Source: Gentiana macrophylla
Taxonomy: Eukaryota; Streptophyta; Magnoliopsida; Gentianales; Gentianaceae
NCBI GenBank assembly: GCA_026214975.1
Contig: JAOBSW010000432.1
Location: 49,867 to 113,866, forward strand
Direction: 5' to 3'
DNA: 64,000 nucleotides
This document shows, one piece after another, positions 24,303 to 36,340 of the stretch (positions are counted from its first letter, which is position 1; the number at the start of each line of letters is the position of its first letter). A program made the position numbers and the translations under genes. Below the pieces are notes generated by a model, which did not search any database, had not been told where the DNA came from, and saw nothing but the letters and a program-made list of their open reading frames with translations.

Positions 24303-25486
24303 TGATGGCGTGGTCAATCGGGTTATAATATACTTGACCACCATAAACCAATACTAGCAAGAGGACTAGGCCCATCGTAGTATAGCTCTACAGTGAATCA
24401 AGGTCGATCCCACAGGAACCAATTGTGGGTAATTCCATATATAAACAATTAATTATACATGTCAAGGACATAAAGGCGGTCTACGACCAACATAGGACAA
24501 GAAAAGTAAAGACACAACTCGACACAACGTAATTAACCTCCCCAATTATAGTCTTTATCGTTTGGACCTAGATAGTTTATAAAACTAACTAAACTCATTA
24601 ACTGTTAATCCGTTTGTATCTTATTTTAGATTGGCTACGGGAGTCATCCTCTTAACTTGACTTAGCACCGGTGAGTCACTAGATCACTTGTGGTATTGTT
24701 ACGTGACTTCGCCTTTTGGTGCCTCCATCTCATATAACTCACACGCTTACGACTAAGGATGCCGATATTAATCGTACACCTCGTTTAGGCAACATTCCTA
24801 TGGTTAGGCGTATTTCTAAACGATCGCATCGATCGTCTGTTCTATTAACAATTACCCTTGCGGTTTCATGTTAATCTACGATTTACGTACAACTAGATGA
24901 CGTCAATTCCCTAATACAAAACAGATCTAGGTCTCGCTTGAAAGTCCGGAAGATCATTCGTGAGCCGACCTAGGAGTCCTATATTGGTATTTTCTAATCA
25001 TACGCTAATTAAAACAGACGAGCAACGTAGCCGTAGCCATACATACCAAGATGATAAATTCTATTAAGTTAACTTAACCATAAAGATGTGGCTATTTAAC
25101 GGATAAAAACAGGGCTCGGTCGACCGAATAGGTGGGCTCGGTCGACCGAGTGAACTCATTCGGTCACCCGAATAAATTTCGTCCCCAGATTACATCCCTG
25201 AACATATCTCTCAGCGTTTCATCATACAGAACATATTAAACAGTAATTCGCATAGTATTCATATAAACTAACATAGATACGCATTAATTAAATCAAGTAG
25301 ATTCATGAATAAATACTAAGTGTATGACGTAGGTTATGGGATCCTTATAGACAAGGTATCGCCACCTTCCCAACGTCATAGCCTAGATCTACATCATCTA
25401 GCTATGATTAACTAATTCAAACGATAAAGCATAATTGGGAGGGATTAATTACTGAAAATAAAAACAACAGAAAATTAAAGGCTTAC
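24303..25486 (-). mobile_element. N1 right LTR, first part
   Basis: This LTR begins TGATGGCGTGGTCAATC, one transition away from the left copy (TGATGACG). It runs past the uninterrupted B target site (CATACATACCAAGATG at about 25040) and is cut at 25486 by H1. It carries ATCGTAGTATAGC (24374-24386) and palindromes at 25115-25150. Confidence 0.85.
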
Positions 25487-25858
25487 TGTGGAAATATTAC
25501 TCAGCAGACTCAGCCTGCTGAGGCTTCAGCAGGGTGCTCAGCAGATTCCTGAGCCTTAGGAATCCGTGCATAATATTTTTGTACACTTTATTTAATTATA
25601 AAAGACATATTAATTGTGATACATATAAACAATTAATATGTCAAACTCTAGTTTACTTTATGTCATAGACATAGCTTTTACTTTTACTTTTACTTTTGCA
25701 TGCTTGCCGCCCACATCTACATACTCAAGTGGCCGCCCAAGCTAGTGCTAGTCTCTCTCAATTGTATCTATTTATACACCTCTCATATCAATGAATAAAC
25801 TAAGTTGAAGTTTACTCTTGTGTTTATCACATTCTCAAACTCTCTTCATGGTATCGAG
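25487..25858 (+). mobile_element. H1 5' LTR
   Basis: It carries three or more CTTTTA units near 25676-25698, a TATTTATA box-like site near 25768, and CAGCAG/CTGCTG words at the start that are shortened in the other copy. It matches 30138-30494 and, in reverse, 59775-60087. Confidence 0.9.
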
Positions 25859-25911
25859 ACTTATCGAGTTCTAAAAATCATTTATAAAAACTCGGTTCTT
25901 TTTAGAGAAAA

Positions 25912-26900
25912 ATGTCAACATTATCTCGATGTTTCATCTTCTTGAAGAGACTCACAATTTTGCCTCAAAGCCAGATGGGATAATCGAACATTCTTCTTTA
26001 CAAATCATAAACTTGATGGTAACAATTACTTGCTATGGTCAAGGTCTATGAAAATGTATATCTCCGGCTAGGGCAAGATGGGATATCCATGCGGTTCCAA
26101 ACTCCGCCCTTCTTGGCCCGACCCCAAGTTTGAAGCATGGGACACGAGAAAATAACCAAGTCATGACCATCCTCACGAGGTCTATGACAAAAGAGATCAG
26201 TGAGAACTTCATGATGTATGACACTTTGCTAAGGAAATCAGGACAATGCCAGAGACCTTTACTCAAAAAGGACAATACATCCAAGTCTATGAACTCAAGC
26301 TCGTGATTCAAAATTTGAGACAAGGGGATATATGCAGTAACTCAATACTTTAATCAACTATCTAAGGCATGGCAACACCTAGATATGTTGGAAACTCACC
26401 CTGGAATGATGTTAAAGATCTTGCACTCTTTAAAGACATCATCGAGAAGAAGAGAGTATTCAAATTCCTTCATTGGATGAATCCTACTCTTGATGATGTC
26501 GAGGTAGAATTCTTGCTACTAAACCTCTTCCAAATCTCAAATCCATGTTTCTTGAGGTCAAACATGAGGAAAGCAGGAGGAAAGTGATGTCTTTGAACCC
26601 CCTGCCGACAACCTCTTGAAAGTGCCACCTGGCGATTGTCGGGAACCTGCGCTGAGGCTATCGAGGCTTACAGAAGCCTCTTGATAAAAGCGGGAAGCGT
26701 TCGTGACCACCGCAAACGCACTAATCACACCAAGGACACTTCTTTGGAAGCTACATGGCAAGCCTAACTCCTCCAAGACCTCCAGACCTGCCAAGGAAAG
26801 TCGGGCCGACACATAAGTGAGGAAGAAGATGACAACAGGTTGAATGCTCCACTTGCCTTGCATTCAAAGCCTTTCTAACTCAAAAAAGGGAGGTAGTCAC
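25912..26900 (+). pseudogene. H1 gag (broken)
   Basis: The Copia gag N-terminal motif KLDGNNYLLWSRSMKMYI is readable at about 26009-26062. It is followed by FEAWDTRK and then, after frame changes, MATPRYVGNSPWNDVKDLAL and the LPNLKSMFLEVK-like end. Several stops and frameshifts intervene. A zinc knuckle could not be read, although the Cys-containing region near 26630-26750 is where it should be. The homologous gag of H2 is at 63608 onward. Confidence 0.7.
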
Positions 26901-26939
26901 TCTACTGACATAGCCTCTCATGCCGATCTGAGGTAAATT

Positions 26940-28320
26940 CTACTCATCTATTAGTAATGAAACCTGGATTGTTGACTCTGGGGCCTCTTCCCATATGACT
27001 GGTAATAAAAATCTCATTACTCAACTTAAGCCATGTCCCCAAATTCACAATATTAAGACTGCTGATGGATCTATCTCTAGTGCAAAAGGTTTTGGTCAGG
27101 TGCAGCTTACTAATAAGATATGCCTGCAGAATGTCCTATTTGTTCCAAAATTAGATTGCAATCTCATATCTGTCAGTAAACTTACTAAAGATTTGGCTGA
27201 TCGTTGTTTTTAATGAGAATCGAGTGCACATTCAGGATCATTCCTCAAAGGCGTGATTGGGACTGCTAAACCTTGCTCAGAATCTGTTTGTGGTCAACCC
27301 TCGCCAAGCAGAAAGATCAAGACTGAATCGCCAAGCACTGCACTCAAAACCTAGACAATATCATGTTATGGCATTATAGACTAGGACATCCAGTTTTAGT
27401 TATTTAAAGTCTATAGATCCTGAATTGTTTAAAGGTTGTAATTTGAATGATCTTCAATGTGATATTTGTCAGTTTGCTAAACTCACCAAATCTGTGTATG
27501 CAAAATTACCTTACTTACCATCCACACCATTCACCTTAATTCACAGTGACGTATGGGGACCCTCAAGAGTAAAAAGCATAACAGGAAAGAGGTGGTTTGT
27601 TACCTTCATAGATGACCACACCAGAACCACTTGGTTATTTTTAATGAAGGATAAGTCTGAAGTTGGACCCATCTTTCAAGAATTTTACAACATGGTCTCC
27701 ACTCAGTTTGACACTAAGATCAAAATCTTGAAGTGACAATGCTCTTGAATATTATGAGTCTCATCTCGGTAATTTCTTGATGGATAAAGGATTGTCCATA
27801 TCAAGTAGTTGTGTTGAAACCCCTCGGCAAAATGGGGTTCTTTGAGAGAAAAACAGAGCATCTGCTTGAAATGGCTAGGTCTATTATGTTTACCACAAAT
27901 GTTCCAAAATATATGTGGGGTGAAGCCATATTGACCTCCACATACTTAATCAATGCAGACTTCCCAAACAGGTACTAGACTTCAAAACTCCTATCAAAAC
28001 CCACTTTGGACACACACTCCTCGCCCCATCTTATTTCTCAGTTACCTCCAAAAATCTTTGGTTGTGTCTTGTGTTTGTCTATATCCATGCCCAACACGAA
28101 GCAAACTTGATCCCAAAGCTCACAAGTGCATATTCCTAGGATATGCAAAGGACAGAAAGGTTACAAGTGCTACTCTCCTTCGAAAAAAGATTTTACAATT
28201 CTATGGATGTAAAATTTTTGAAAGGACTCCTACTACAGACAAGTCCACTCGAGGCGATCAACGATGGAAACTGATAGAAATTGACCTAAACCCTTCCTTC
28301 AAAGCAGACTCTTAACCTCA
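26940..28320 (+). pseudogene. H1 protease and integrase (broken)
   Basis: The aspartic protease motif appears as VDSGASSHMTGN at about 26970-27006. The pre-integrase block WHYRLGHP lies near 27372, followed by Cys residues of the HHCC domain (CDICQFAK). The integrase core shows HSDVWGP at about 27541-27561 and, after a frameshift at 27736, DNALEYY with the second Asp, then ETPRQNG. The C-terminal block KLDPKAHKCIFLGYAKDR at about 28107-28160 is clear. At least five breaks occur. Confidence 0.8.
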
Positions 28321-28639
28321 AAGAACTTGTCGATCCTCACAGATCGAACCCCAGACCTCTTGACTCACGGCGCACCTCATCGATCCCAAAGAACCAAGCG
28401 ACTCGAGCCTGCTGACCCTGAGCCACGACACTCAAAGAATCTGCAGATCCTCGCAGCTTCATCGACATTGATGATGCACCTATTGCTCTAAGGAAAGGAA
28501 AAGATCATGCATCGATCATTCTATTCATACTTATTTATCTTATGATCAGTTGTCTCTGTCTTTGCCATGTTTACAGGACCTCGGATTCTCACTCTATCCC
28601 TAGAAATATTCGGGAGGCCCCTTCAAAATGATAAGTGGA

Positions 28640-29430
28640 AATTTCTTTGTTAAAACCGAGATGATCGCTCTCTGGATAATCATACTTGGGACCTCACAAC
28701 TCTTCCCAAAGGCAAGAAGACAGTTAGCTGCAGATGGTTATTCACTATTAAATACAATCTTGATGGTACAATTGACAAGTACAAAGCTAGATTGGTAGCA
28801 AGGGGATTCACTCAAACTTATGGTATTGACTATAAGGAAACTTTTGCACCAAAGTGGCAAAACTCAACACCGCCAGGGTTCTCGCTCTCTATTTGTCCAA
28901 GCTGGGTGGCCTCTACACCAATTGGATATCAAAAATGCTTTTCTCAATGGTGATCTCACCTGAGGAAGTCTATATGAATGTACCTCCTGGTTTTGTCAAT
29001 CCCACACTCGGGCAAGGTATGCAAACTCGGAAATCTCTATATGGTGCGAAGCAATCCCCAAGAGCCTGGTTTGGAAAACTCACTCTCGTGGTTAAAGCTG
29101 CTGGATATCATCAATGCAACTCTGATCACACCATGTTTGTCAAGACAACCAACCTGGAGGAGGTCCATTCTAATTGTATATGTGGATGATATCATCCTTC
29201 ACTCGGGAAGACTCTCATGAAATCCGTAACTTGAAGACCCTACCGGCAAAGGTGTTCCAAGTTAAAGAAGATCGGCTACCTCAAGTACTTTCTTGGTATG
29301 GAAGTAGCTAGAAACACCAATGGCATTTCCAGTCTCCCCAAAGGAAGTATGTCTGGACCCATTGAAGAAAGCGGCATCTTTGGGATGCAAACTCTTTGTA
29401 TCTCAGTAGACCCAGGCCATACCTCATTGC
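28640..29430 (+). pseudogene. H1 reverse transcriptase (broken)
   Basis: RT begins near [14 protein letters not shown] and continues [10 protein letters not shown] and [18 protein letters not shown]. The catalytic YVDD is at 29179-29190. The frame shifts at about 28850 and again around 29000 and 29220. The central palm segment can be matched to the better preserved copy in H2. Confidence 0.8.
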
Positions 29431-30132
29431 ATGGTGACATTCTTTGTCGAGGAAAGAACAATATCAAAGGCTTGTAGGCAAACTCATATACCTTTCTCAC
29501 ACAAGACCCGATATTGCATATGGGGTCGATCCAGTCGGTCAATTCATGCATTGCCCATTGAGCAACATTGGGATGCGATGAATAGGATAATCGAGGTATT
29601 TAAAATCCACTCTGGCCAAGGCCCGCACTTCACCAAGTCTCTCGATAGATCAATCAAGGTCTACACCGATCTTGATTGGGCGGATGTCACATTGATGAAG
29701 GTCTACCACAAAGCTATTGCTCATATATATATGGGGAACTGGTTACTTGGAGGAGCAAGAAACAACCTCATCGTGTCAAGAAGCGATCTTGAAGGTGAAC
29801 TAAGGGCACTTGTACTTGGCATTTGTGAAGCCCTATGGCTAAAAAGGGTACTGACTGAACTTCAACAACCGTATCAGCAACCTATCACACTCTGTTGTGA
29901 TAATAATTCAGCCTTATGCATGGCAGAAGATCCAGTCCATCATGATAAAACCAAGCATGTGGACATTGACAGACACTTTCTGAAGGAGAAGATTGATGCC
30001 AAGATTATTCAACTCCAGTATGTTCCCTCAGCAGATCAGAATGCTGATATTCTTACCAAGGCTATTCCACCTCTTATGTTCAGCAGACTAAGTAGCAAAC
30101 TTGGCTGCATCAACATATCTGACCCGATTTGA
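29431..30132 (+). pseudogene. H1 RNase H and polyprotein C-terminus
   Basis: This part is open to the stop codon (TGA, 30130-30132), which overlaps the polypurine tract. Motifs are YTDLDWA, SRSDLEGELRALV, CCDNNSALCMAEDPVHHDKTKHVDIDRHF in pieces, and ADILTKAIPP, all characteristic of Copia RNase H. Acidic residues D, E and D are kept. The patch after DWA is scrambled by short indels. Confidence 0.8.
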
Positions 30133-30137
30133 GGGGG

Positions 30138-30494
30138 TGTGGAAATATTACTCAAAGACTCACTGCTGAGGCTTCGACAGTGCTCAGCAGATTCACGAGC
30201 CTTAGGAATCCGTGCATAATATTTTTGTACACTTTATTTAATTATAAAAGACATATTAATTGTGATACATATAAACAATTAATATGTCAAACTCTAGTTT
30301 ACTTTATGTCATAGACATAGCTTTTACTTTTACTTTTACTTTTGCATGCTTGCCGCCCACATCTACATACTCAAGTGGCCGCCCAAGCTAGTGCTAGTCT
30401 CTCTCAATTGTATCTATTTATACACCTCTCATATCAATGAATAAACTAAGTTGAAGTTTACTCTTGTGTTTATCACATTCTCAAACTCTCTTCA
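30138..30494 (+). mobile_element. H1 3' LTR
   Basis: It starts TGTGGAAATATTACTC right after GAGGGGG and ends CTCTTCA before CTTAC. It is 15 bp shorter than the 5' copy; all the shortening is in the CAG/CTG-rich first 60 bases. Confidence 0.9.
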
Positions 30495-30499
30495 CTTAC

Positions 30500-31109
30500 A
30501 TATTTGTAGCCATAATAAACTGCTGGACAGCTACATTGTAACGTACCAAAGCTATGAATGTAATTGATAAAAAGGTATATGTTGGTGTGTTTTACAATTC
30601 TCGTAGCTGCTTGCTTATATAGAGGTTTTTGCCGACTTAGGGTGGTTCTAGAAGGTAAACACGACAAAAGCCCTAAACCGCCCCGAAGCTGACACTCGGT
30701 CAACCGAAAGATGACACTTGGTCGACCGAAGCTATAGGCTCGGTCGACCGAACCTAACATTTACACACGTTAATCGTTTTTCTCGTCTATCTTGCTCCCC
30801 ACTCCACGCTTGCGTGTTGATCTGATTAATCTTTCGTTTAATGCTCCGATTTTCTTCCTCTATTATCTTGAGATTTCTCGATTGCGCGATATTTATCTTC
30901 CCGATTTGTCGTGATCTGCAAAATCAGCATTTATCGCACAATAAATCGGCTTTTAATAATGAAAACGGCTAAATACCAAATATCATATTAATAATCACTT
31001 AACATTAAATAATAAATATAAACATGTGATTTAATATGGAATATATATTATTAATCTCGATTTAAGGTCAACGTTGATGACTTTTACAGGTATAATTTGA
31101 CCGTCATCA
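30500..31109 (-). mobile_element. N1 right LTR, second part
   Basis: The LTR resumes after the H1 target duplication (CTTAC, 30495-30499) and ends CGTCATCA. It matches 19709-20318 with only a handful of substitutions. Palindromes lie at 30694-30752. Confidence 0.85.
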
Positions 31110-31114
31110 AGTCT

Positions 31115-32619
31115 TCATGGCATCACGGTGTGGATTGTCATGTTTTGACACTATTGAGGTTTCCCCTAACCACGGGGCGATCATGCGGTAGTGATTGGGT
31201 ATGATCTTTGAAGCATCACGGAGTATACATGATTGGTCGTCCGGGAATCGCGTATCCTATGATTGGGATCGAATATCCGAAATGGCCTTCTTATAAGGAA
31301 TTTCTAACTCTCGTGAATCTTTGCAAAGTGGAAGTAAGTGAGTTACTTCGAGAGAGCTTGATATCCAGATTATAAGATACGGTCTTAATGTTTGACACTC
31401 GACGCACGACCGTATGGATATTATTATTACAAATGATAGGTTGTAAGTTACACGTAATCTGTTTCACATGAAAGGTAGTAGTCATTGCATTTGACTCTTC
31501 CGATGATTGGGGGTCACGGTGTGTTGCTAGACGCTATCCCGTGATCGTTAGGTATGAAGGGCATTTTCGTAATTTGCACTTTGTGTCTACGGCCAACATA
31601 TTCGGAAGCCTATCGGGTCACACACATATGAACATCTAGCCGGATTAAAATGTGGTTATAGATGATAACCAAATAAGGAAAGTTTATCTCGTACTATAAA
31701 GGTTATAGTGGTAAATTAATATGGTGGTATTTATTTATTATGAATAAATTAAATACAAGATATTAATAATATTATATTAATTAAAGAATATTCGGATGCC
31801 AATTTATTGGTATATGGGGTATAATTTGTGTGTGTATAAGATACACTTGGATTGTCTTGATTTAATTAATAGTATTACCATATATTAATATTAGATATTA
31901 ATATTTATAAATATATGCATACATGCGTGTTGCACATATGATGTGCATGTGCACATTTGTTTCCAAAATATATATATATTTATATAGATTTATTTGTGTA
32001 ATATATATGTGATATATACACATGTGTAAATTGATTTATGGTAATATAATAAAAGATAAATATTGTCAATATAAGATATTGACAATATCTTGGGAATATT
32101 CAATATAAGATATTGTCAATATCCTAGATTTATTTAATATGAGATATTATAATAAATGAGATAAATCAATCAAATATATTTTCCTTATTTTATTGGAGAA
32201 AGGTTTTCTTCCTTTCTACTCTTCTTTGGGGCGCCACTTTCCCTATAAAAGGAAGTGGTTGTCAAGCTCTTTAGTACAACACAATTCCAAGAACTAATAG
32301 TTCTTGTGTAAAATTAGAGAGCATCCTAAAGAGAGTTGGAGAGAGGGGAAAAAGGCCGGTCTAGCAACCGGAGTTTTCTAATAGCAATCCATGATGGGAT
32401 TCCGGCGGGCTGCTCGTGTGGACTAGCGGTAGAGACCGAACACTTGGACGGCTCTATGCAGAACTACTCTCCTTAGACGGTCAAAGCGTCGATCTTATAG
32501 ATCAACCAAGGTAACCACCGTCTACTACTTGTTTGTTTATTGCTTAAACGAAGTCGATCTTGGGTCGATAGGAAATAAATTTTTGAATTCCGCTGCGTTC
32601 CCGCGTAGATTTCCTAACA
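31115..32619 (+). mobile_element. Element A 3' LTR, second part
   Basis: The LTR resumes after N1 and ends GATTTCCTAACA at 32619, giving a joined length near 1985 bp. A TATA box (TATAAAA, 32244-32250) lies between CCACTTTCC and GGAAGTGG, which form an inverted repeat around it. A leader with GAGAGCATCC and AGAGAGTTGGAGAGAGG follows, typical of LTR R/U5. The sequence 32620-32624 (CACTT) would be the target duplication, but the left copy is absent. Confidence 0.8.
32055..32130 (+). repeat. AT palindrome pair in the A LTR
   Basis: A perfect 9 bp inverted repeat with a one-base centre lies at 32073-32091 (AAGATATTG A CAATATCTT). Related AATATAAGATATTG words recur on both sides to 32125. It sits about 120 bp upstream of the LTR TATA box, so it may be part of the LTR promoter. 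Confidence 0.6.
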
Positions 32620-34279
32620 CACTTCCAAGGCTAGCTTAACAAAAACAACTAAAAATATGCCTGCACCACTCAAAGAAATATGGCAGTATCTCTGGGAACA
32701 CGGGGGAATACGACATGTCGCGCAAAAATATAATGAAAGACAAGAAATAAGCACATGATATAATGGCTCAGATGGAAAAATCACCACACAGGGAAAACAC
32801 AGGACACCTAAGCGTCAATTATAAAGCCACAGAGGCTTACTATACAAATAAGGTCCAACATGTGCATACAGAAATAAGGATAGAGGACACTACAAAGTAG
32901 GAGGGCTAGGTGCACTAAAAAGAAAAGAAAATAATAAAAAAAACAAAATAAAATACAATGCAACTAAATGATATGCAACTATACTAAAAAGACAAAACGA
33001 AAATAAAGAAAATAAACTAGCCCAACTAATTCCATAGATGATGCCCTAATCTAAGCACGGTCAAGAATATAAACGTCTACTAAATAACGCCACAGAAGCG
33101 TAACAAAATTCGATTATGCAAAGCCACAGAAGCTTGCCATGTGAAGTGTAGACGTGCCTTTAACAACCCTAACATCCTAGATAGACGACAAAAGGAACAG
33201 CATAAGTCAAATTGGAATCACGTCTAACTAGGTGAGTTACTCAACATGGACTGCAATAGATGGAAATAAAACCATAACGGTGAAAGAACAGGACATCTAC
33301 GCATATACAAAGGCCACAGAGGCTCACAATAAAACATCCATGTCAATTAATGAATCATGTATATAAAAATTAATCAATTATTTAACATGGATTAGTAGAT
33401 GGAAAGATGTAAACATGCAAGTTCAGAACATCTACGTAAAAATAATTAGCCACAGAAGCTCGTATAGGAACAACCATGTCAAATAAAGCATTAAAAATCA
33501 AGTCAAGAAAAATTTGGAACCTGAACGTGCATTCCTTCTTCCAAACGGGCGTTCGCCTGGAATTTCAGCCCTGAACTGCCGTTCAACAATTCAGCCACGC
33601 GTTCACCTGCGTGTTATGGACTGGACGGGCGTTCGCTTACCTTGAACACCCGTTCAAACATCGAATTTCCAACAGAAACGCAGGAAAAACACAGCAAACC
33701 CTAAATATCTTAAAAGATCATCAATTCAAAACAAACCAGAACACACATCATACATCACAGCACCGCAACCCCATCAAATTATAGCACAGAGGGTTAGATT
33801 AGATTACATACAAACATATAATTCACGTTTCATAAATTGAGTAAAAAAGGTTTTGCACATTCTTAACCCAATGGTTATCGAAACACGGCAAAATAAAAAA
33901 ACCTCAATTTATTTAACGGTACTTTTTTATTGAAAGAAACAGAAACAGAGATAGAAATCTACCTACGAAAAATTTAAAACAGAAAAAATAGAAAACAATA
34001 AAAGGGAGAAAAACGTGTTGAAATCTTCTGAGCCCAAAATGGAAGGGAAAACAGCAGATTTTGACCTTGAAAACGGTGCCAGGCCATTTGCCACGTCGTC
34101 GGCGTCGGAACGAGCTTTCGAATTGGGGTCCCGTGCCAAACGGACACTCGAGCGAAAGTTACGGCCAAAATACTACCATGTGCCCTAACGATCCCTTTTA
34201 TCCCAACTTATAATGAAAATCGGAAAAATTAATAAACTAGACAACCGTACCGATTCCCCGGCAACGGCGCCAAAAAACT
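32620..34279 (-). mobile_element. Element C: internal region fragment
   Basis: This is the PBS-side part of another Gypsy-like element, cut on the left by A. No pol motif is present. It carries five copies of GCCACAGAAGCT/GCCACAGAGGCT (32826, 33089, 33123, 33313, 33449) next to AAACACAGGACATCTAAGC-like words. Repeated ACGGGCGTTCGC words lie at 33505-33660. The block 33838-33950 matches N1 at 22628-22740. The PBS complement TCCCCGGCAACGGCGCCA is at 34255-34272. Confidence 0.65.
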
Positions 34280-35748
34280 TGTCACGGATTTTATGCAATG
34301 AAAAACAACAAGTAATAAATTTATAAATCCGGTATACCCCAAGTGCAGGGATCGTAGTATAGCGATTAATACCGGAGTCGATCTCAGGGAATCGAGGTTG
34401 TTTAATCTAGTTTATTAATTCTTCTAATTTGTTACTACTAAAACAAAACTAAAAACGATAAAATAAACTGGACAGAGGATTGTCAGTCCAAAGCCATGAA
34501 GGATAAAAGCGAAAACGAAATCTAAACTATAAACTATGAAATAAACAGTAATCAAGAAGATGATCATGGTGATTAAACAATGAACAAACAAATATCCCTC
34601 CGATCCCGCAACCCTTAATTTCCTCTCTAAAGTTATCTTGTGATGATTTAATTAAAGATGTGGTCCACCTAACGGAGGTATGAATTCTACTCGTAGATAA
34701 TTCGCCTATCAATCTCTCATCTCTCGATATATAAGATTGACGCTCTCAAACCAAGGTGTAAGATCTCTCAATCTAGCAACCTAGATATTCAACCTATCAA
34801 CTCTCGTTATATCAAGATTAAAAATCCCATCTTTCCTATGGTGATCTAAGGTTTACACCGACTCTCGTCATACGGTAAACATCAAATAGCAATACATCTC
34901 TCGATATCGATTGCATAACAAAATAAACACATGGGAAAGATACAACTTTAATCAAATTCACAAAACAAATCTAGATTGAAAATAAAGAACCTGCTGAAAC
35001 GGATTCACATAGTTTGAGCAATTGCTCAGCCTCCAAGCATTCAGCACAACAAAAGCAAAACGAAAGAAAACGAAGAAAAACAACCCTCGGCCGACCAAGC
35101 ACCAAGGCTCAGCCGGCCGAGGTGACTCTGCTCGAATTTAGGGTTTTCCTCAGGCGGCTGAATAATGTGTATATGATATGATGATATATTAGGGTTGAAA
35201 TAATGCGGCTATATATAGAAAACTAGGTCGGTCATGCTTAAGTCGGCCGTGGACGCCCGTCTGGATGAGTGGACGCACGTCCAGTCTTCAGTAAAATCTT
35301 CGAATCGGACCGAGCTGGATCAGACGCCCGTCCTATGCAATTTTGAACGCTCGTCCACTGAAAATCTGAACATCCTGAATCAAAAACTCCTCTTGGACGC
35401 CCGTCCACTCCTTACGACGATCCTTTGGGACGGAATGTTAAACGCTCGTCCAGACAGTCTTGCATGCAATTCTTCATTCCAATCCTCAACTTGCATCGTC
35501 CTCCTTCCATTAAATCTCCAATTATGACATGTTTATGCACCTACAAAACCACAAAGACATGCAAAGTCTAAAACCATAGATAATTACCAATAAAATCACA
35601 AAATTAGCTCAAGTTTACACTTAAAGACTTTTAAAACTCATTTGCTCAATATTTCAATATAAAGCTCGATTTCTATGAAAAACATCCAGATATGTGTGAA
35701 ATTGACATAAAATATATCCTTATAAAACGTATAAAATCACCCTTAACA
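34280..35748 (-). mobile_element. Element C right (5') LTR
   Basis: The LTR begins TGTCACGG seven bases after the PBS and ends CCCTTAACA. The next five bases, GTCTT, continue the D LTR exactly at the base equivalent to 42949, so this is a precise insertion edge. It carries ATCGTAGTATAGC (34351-34363) and GTCGATCTCAGGGA (34377-34390), as in N1. GGCCGACC/GCCGGCCGA words lie at 35094-35122, and six GGACGCCCGTCC-type words between 35251 and 35451. Confidence 0.8.
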
Positions 35749-36340
35749 GTCTTCAAAACTGAGTTTGAACCCTCAGTTCTTCAATCTTCAAAAAATGAGT
35801 CTGATCCCTCAGTTCTTCAGTTCTAGATAAGTCAACCGAGTCTGTGTCCCTCAACGAACTTACCTTCTTCAGTTCTTCTTCTATAACTGAGTCTGATCTC
35901 TCAGCCTTCTGTTGATGTGCTCTTAGTCAGTTTCAATCAAATGATTGAACTTCAGTTGTATACTCAGTTCAATAAGCCAGTTTCTTGTTTTCTCAGTTCT
36001 GATCCTAGATCTATTACAGTTCTTGTCTGATTTAACTTATACAAATATCAGACTCTATTAAATCCTATACATTGATTTCTAGACATCTTTTTGATGTGCA
36101 CTATAACAGCTAGTTATGACACTTCATCAATGGGATTAAATTAAACTAACTGATTAATCATCATCAAAACATAAATTTTATTTCCAACAATTTCCCCCTT
36201 TTTGATGATGTCAATACCCTCCTTAAAAGCAATGCAAAAAGATAAGGACAAGCAAAGTAAATAACAAAAAGAACTGAGAAACTGAGATTTTTTTGATAAC
36301 TGAGTTACAAGGTATTAAAATACAAATACAAGAAAAGAAA

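Larger units (their letters stand above)
25487..30494 (+). mobile_element. Element H1: complete Copia element with short LTRs
   Basis: The element is flanked by CTTAC at 25482-25486 and 30495-30499. The LTRs are 25487-25858 (372 bp) and 30138-30494 (357 bp), with TGTGGAAATATT starts and CTCTTCA ends. The PBS TGGTATCGAGAC follows the 5' LTR directly, a slightly altered initiator-Met type. The polypurine tract ATTTGAGGGGG is at 30127-30137. The domain order gag, protease, integrase, RT, RNase H is that of Copia. It sits in the right LTR of N1. Confidence 0.92.
10717..31109 (-). mobile_element. Element N1: Gypsy-like non-autonomous LTR element, full length, twice interrupted
   Basis: The element starts TGATGACG and ends CGTCATCA and is flanked by AGTCT (10712-10716 and 31110-31114). 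Minus orientation is set by the primer-binding-like TGGCGCCGTTGCGGGGA (complement of 24280-24296) beside the right LTR, and by the polypurine tract complement ACTACCCCCCACTTAG (20319-20334) beside the left LTR. Without the B and H1 insertions the LTRs are about 1797 and 1794 bp and the internal region is 3984 bp. No protease, RT or integrase is visible, so it would need a partner. The PBS and general form resemble Athila/Tat-type Gypsy elements. Confidence 0.85.

Noticed and set aside
35234..35527. A 97-residue + strand frame
   Set aside because: It is within the C LTR and open because of the repeated GGACGCCCGTCC words.
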